The notes beneath the pieces were generated by a model, which ran no database searches, was not told where the DNA came from, and was given only the letters and a program-made list of their open reading frames with translations. A program made the translations under genes and the position numbers. This document shows positions 5,700 through 7,244 of a stretch of DNA of 7,244 nt, in pieces; within the stretch, counting starts at the first letter, position 1; each line of letters begins with the position of its first letter. The stretch comes from Candidatus Bipolaricaulota bacterium (GTDB taxonomy: Bacteria > Bipolaricaulota > Bipolaricaulia > Bipolaricaulales > Bipolaricaulaceae). The stretch covers positions 1 through 7,244 of the forward strand of contig JANXBC010000055.1 in the NCBI GenBank assembly GCA_025060555.1, given 5' to 3'.

Positions 5700-6491
5700 T
5701 CAGAATCTCAGGCCAAAGCCGAAGCGGTGGGAGGGGGAGAGGAGCGGGTGGGTGAGGAGGGCGTAGTCCACCGTATAGTTTCCGAAGTGCACACCAAGAC
5801 CGAGGGCGACGCGGAAAAGGCCGCCCTCTTGGCGGAGGCCGACCCGCACCTCCGTGAGCCCCATGAAAGACCAGCCCAAGCCAAGAGCGAGGTATTCGGA
5901 GGTGAGGTCCACGGCCGCAAGGAGGCCAAACGGGCTCACCCAGGCTCCCGCGACCACGAACTCTGTAGACAGCCCGCCGAAAGAAAGCTCCCTTATGACC
6001 ATGGCGGCTTGCACTTGGCCAAAGCCGGTGGTGAACGAAGCTAAAACTCCGATGTCCAGGCCAATCCCGCTCTCGCCCTCCCCGGCGATGCTTGTGCTTT
6101 GGTAGCGCAGGGCTATGCCGCCCAAGGCCGGGAGGCCGAACGCGCGGAGGTCCAGGCCAAAGCCGGCGATGAGGGCAAGCTGAGAAAAGCCGAGGCCTTC
6201 GCCTGCGGAGGTGCCGGAGTAGCCAAGGCCAGCGCCGAGGCTGGGCATGGCCGCACCCACGTATCCTGCGCCGACCCAACCGGCCAGGACTGTGGAGTCG
6301 AGGGTTATTCCGCGCACTCGGCCAAGCCCAGCGGGGTTATAGATGAGGCCCTCCGCGCCCTCCGCTAAAGCTGCGTAGGCGCCGCCCAGTCCCATGGCCC
6401 GTGTCCCCAGGCCCAGGTCGAAGAGGGAGACCTGGGCCTGGGCTACCGCGCTCGTGATCACTATCGCCAACGCGAAAACCGTTCTGCGCAT
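5700..6491 (-). CDS. PorV/UPF0164-like outer membrane beta-barrel protein
   Basis: This is a predicted outer membrane protein of 263 residues. A Sec signal peptide (about 1-19, cleavage after AQA) is followed by RAMGLGGAYAALAEGAEGLIYNPAGL (31-56), the hallmark N-terminal plug motif of the PorV/PorQ, UPF0164 and FadL-like group. The rest is glycine-rich with alternating hydrophobic strands, and the chain ends FGFGLRF with a terminal phenylalanine, as barrels handled by BamA usually do. Its length is shorter than typical PorV (about 350-400), so a smaller barrel or UPF0164-type member is likelier than a true PorV. The ATG is supported by GGAGGT (6497-6502) five bases upstream. It begins three bases after the stop of the PKD gene, which implies joint expression, and a strong terminator follows. 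Confidence 0.68.
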   Translation of the reverse strand: MRRTVFALAIVITSAVAQAQVSLFDLGLGTRAMGLGGAYAALAEGAEGLIYNPAGLGRVRGITLDSTVLAGWVGAGYVGAAMPSLGAGLGYSGTSAGEGLGFSQLALIAGFGLDLRAFGLPALGGIALRYQSTSIAGEGESGIGLDIGVLASFTTGFGQVQAAMVIRELSFGGLSTEFVVAGAWVSPFGLLAAVDLTSEYLALGLGWSFMGLTEVRVGLRQEGGLFRVALGLGVHFGNYTVDYALLTHPLLSPSHRFGFGLRF

Positions 6492-6494
6492 GGC

Positions 6495-7244
6495 TTACCT
6501 CCGCACGAGGATCCGGCCGATTTCCGTGCGTTTGATTTCGTTTTGGATCTTCGCGGTAACGAAGAAGAGGTAAAGGCCGTTGGGGACGGTTCGGCCATTT
6601 TGATCTTTGAGGTCCCAAGTGAACGTGCCGACAGAGACGGTTTTGTTGAGGAGTACGGGGCGTCCGGCCTGATCCAGGATGGTGATCTTGAGGTCCGTAG
6701 CCCCGGCTGGAGCAAAGATTTGGATGCGGCACTGATTTCCGGTCACGGGGTTATCGAGTATGACTGTGCCGAACTCCAGGCCCGCCGGGTGCACCACGAT
6801 CTGGATGGTGCGCGCTGTGCTCCAACCCGCACTGTTTCGCGCTTGTACGCTAACCGTATACGTGCCCACGTTTTGGTAAGCGTGGGTGAGGCTCAGCGTG
6901 GTTGCGCTTTCCGTGACTTCCTGGACCGCCCCATCCCCGAAATCCCACTTCCATGCAGTGATGGGTGTATCCGCAGCCGTGCTGGCCGTGGCGGTGAAGG
7001 TCACGTTCTCGCCGACGGCGGGGGTCGTCGTGCTTGCCACAAGGTTAGTGATGCTAGGTGGTCTTGCCACCCGTGGCCCTATGGTGACCTGTTTTTGAGC
7101 TTTGCCTGTCTCACCGCGGGCGTTGGTGACCTCCAAAGTAACCGTGAATGTGCCAGCGGTGGTGTAGGAATGGGTGATGGTTTGTTGCGTAGCCGAGCTT
7201 TGTTGAGTTGAGGTGCTCCCGTCGCCGAAGTCCCACTTGGAGGT
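6495..7244 (-). CDS. PKD-repeat surface protein with FlgD/sorting-type C-terminal domain (5' partial)
   Basis: The frame is open to the window edge, so the N-terminus, including any signal peptide, is missing; 249 residues are visible. The first PKD domain is cut at its start and shows WDFGDGS (4-10) and HSYTTAGTFTVTLEV (25-39). The second (about 61-151) shows VGENVTFTA, WKWDFGDGA (98-106) and HAYQNVGTYTVSVQARNSAG (121-140). Residues about 158-249 are a FlgD-Ig-like or type IX sorting-like domain: NPVTG, then IQIFAPAGATDLKITILDQAGRPV, then FTWDLKDQNGRTVPNGLYLFFVTAK (208-232). PKD domains mediate binding in extracellular and surface proteins; no enzyme domain is visible here. Its stop is three bases before the barrel gene, so the two are one operon. 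A TTG near 7136 is not a true start, because the PKD fold continues upstream of it. Confidence 0.85.
   Translation of the reverse strand, partial: TSKWDFGDGSTSTQQSSATQQTITHSYTTAGTFTVTLEVTNARGETGKAQKQVTIGPRVARPPSITNLVASTTTPAVGENVTFTATASTAADTPITAWKWDFGDGAVQEVTESATTLSLTHAYQNVGTYTVSVQARNSAGWSTARTIQIVVHPAGLEFGTVILDNPVTGNQCRIQIFAPAGATDLKITILDQAGRPVLLNKTVSVGTFTWDLKDQNGRTVPNGLYLFFVTAKIQNEIKRTEIGRILVRR
6497..6502 (-). promoter_or_regulatory. Ribosome binding site of the barrel gene
   Basis: On the minus strand GGAGGT lies five bases before ATG 6491 and overlaps the last codons and stop of the PKD gene. It fixes the start and indicates translational coupling. Confidence 0.65.

Noticed and set aside
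5605..6279. Minus-strand open frame overlapping the barrel gene in another frame
   Set aside because: The protein is mostly R, P, G and H, which is typical of an out-of-frame shadow; the true frame has a signal peptide and the YNPAGL motif.
6543..7211. Plus-strand open frame opposite the PKD gene
   Set aside because: The minus frame has two PKD domains and a C-terminal domain; the plus frame has no domain or ribosome site.
1..7244. CRISPR arrays, tRNA or rRNA genes, insertion sequences
   Set aside because: No regularly spaced repeats, cloverleaf-like segments, transposase motifs or terminal inverted repeats were seen on reading both strands.

Overview
The window carries nine protein-coding genes packed with almost no spare DNA and no RNA genes, mobile elements or CRISPR arrays. 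The sequence is GC-rich, uses GTG starts freely, and encodes a beta-barrel-like protein ending in phenylalanine, so the cell is probably a diderm with an outer membrane. The metallophosphoesterase and ParB-fold genes recall Chloroflexi-type families, while the barrel and the PKD/C-terminal-domain protein recall outer-membrane-bearing uncultured phyla such as Bipolaricaulota (Acetothermia/OP1). That placement is a guess from memory and no marker gene here settles it.

Layout. (1) 4-1486, plus strand: livG and livF, the two ATPase subunits of a branched-chain amino acid type ABC importer, overlapping by 8 bases; the permeases and binding protein presumably lie upstream. A hairpin with a short T run follows. 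(2) 1590-2147, plus: pgsA, a CDP-alcohol phosphatidyltransferase of phospholipid synthesis, behind a clear promoter placed for a leaderless mRNA. (3) 2137-3604, minus: a two-gene operon, a calcineurin-like metallophosphoesterase followed after one base by a ParB/sulfiredoxin-fold protein with a long conserved C-terminal region. Its tail overlaps the tail of pgsA. (4) 3675-4166, plus: a secreted or membrane protein of unknown function. (5) 4191-5645, plus: an ATP-cone domain joined to a uridine-kinase-like P-loop kinase, preceded by a perfect TATAAT at leaderless spacing. (6) 5700-7244, minus: an operon of a PKD-repeat protein with a FlgD/sorting-type C-terminal domain (its start lies outside the window) and a PorV/UPF0164-like outer membrane protein, ending at a strong hairpin terminator shared with the convergent kinase gene.

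The most interesting points are three: the metallophosphoesterase plus ParB-fold pair, whose first metal motif lacks the usual histidine; the PKD/C-terminal-domain protein next to a PorV-like barrel, which resembles cargo and shuttle of type IX secretion; and a consistent pattern in which three genes at the head of transcription units lack a Shine-Dalgarno and sit 7-9 bases after a -10 element, whereas the downstream operon genes have good Shine-Dalgarno sites.
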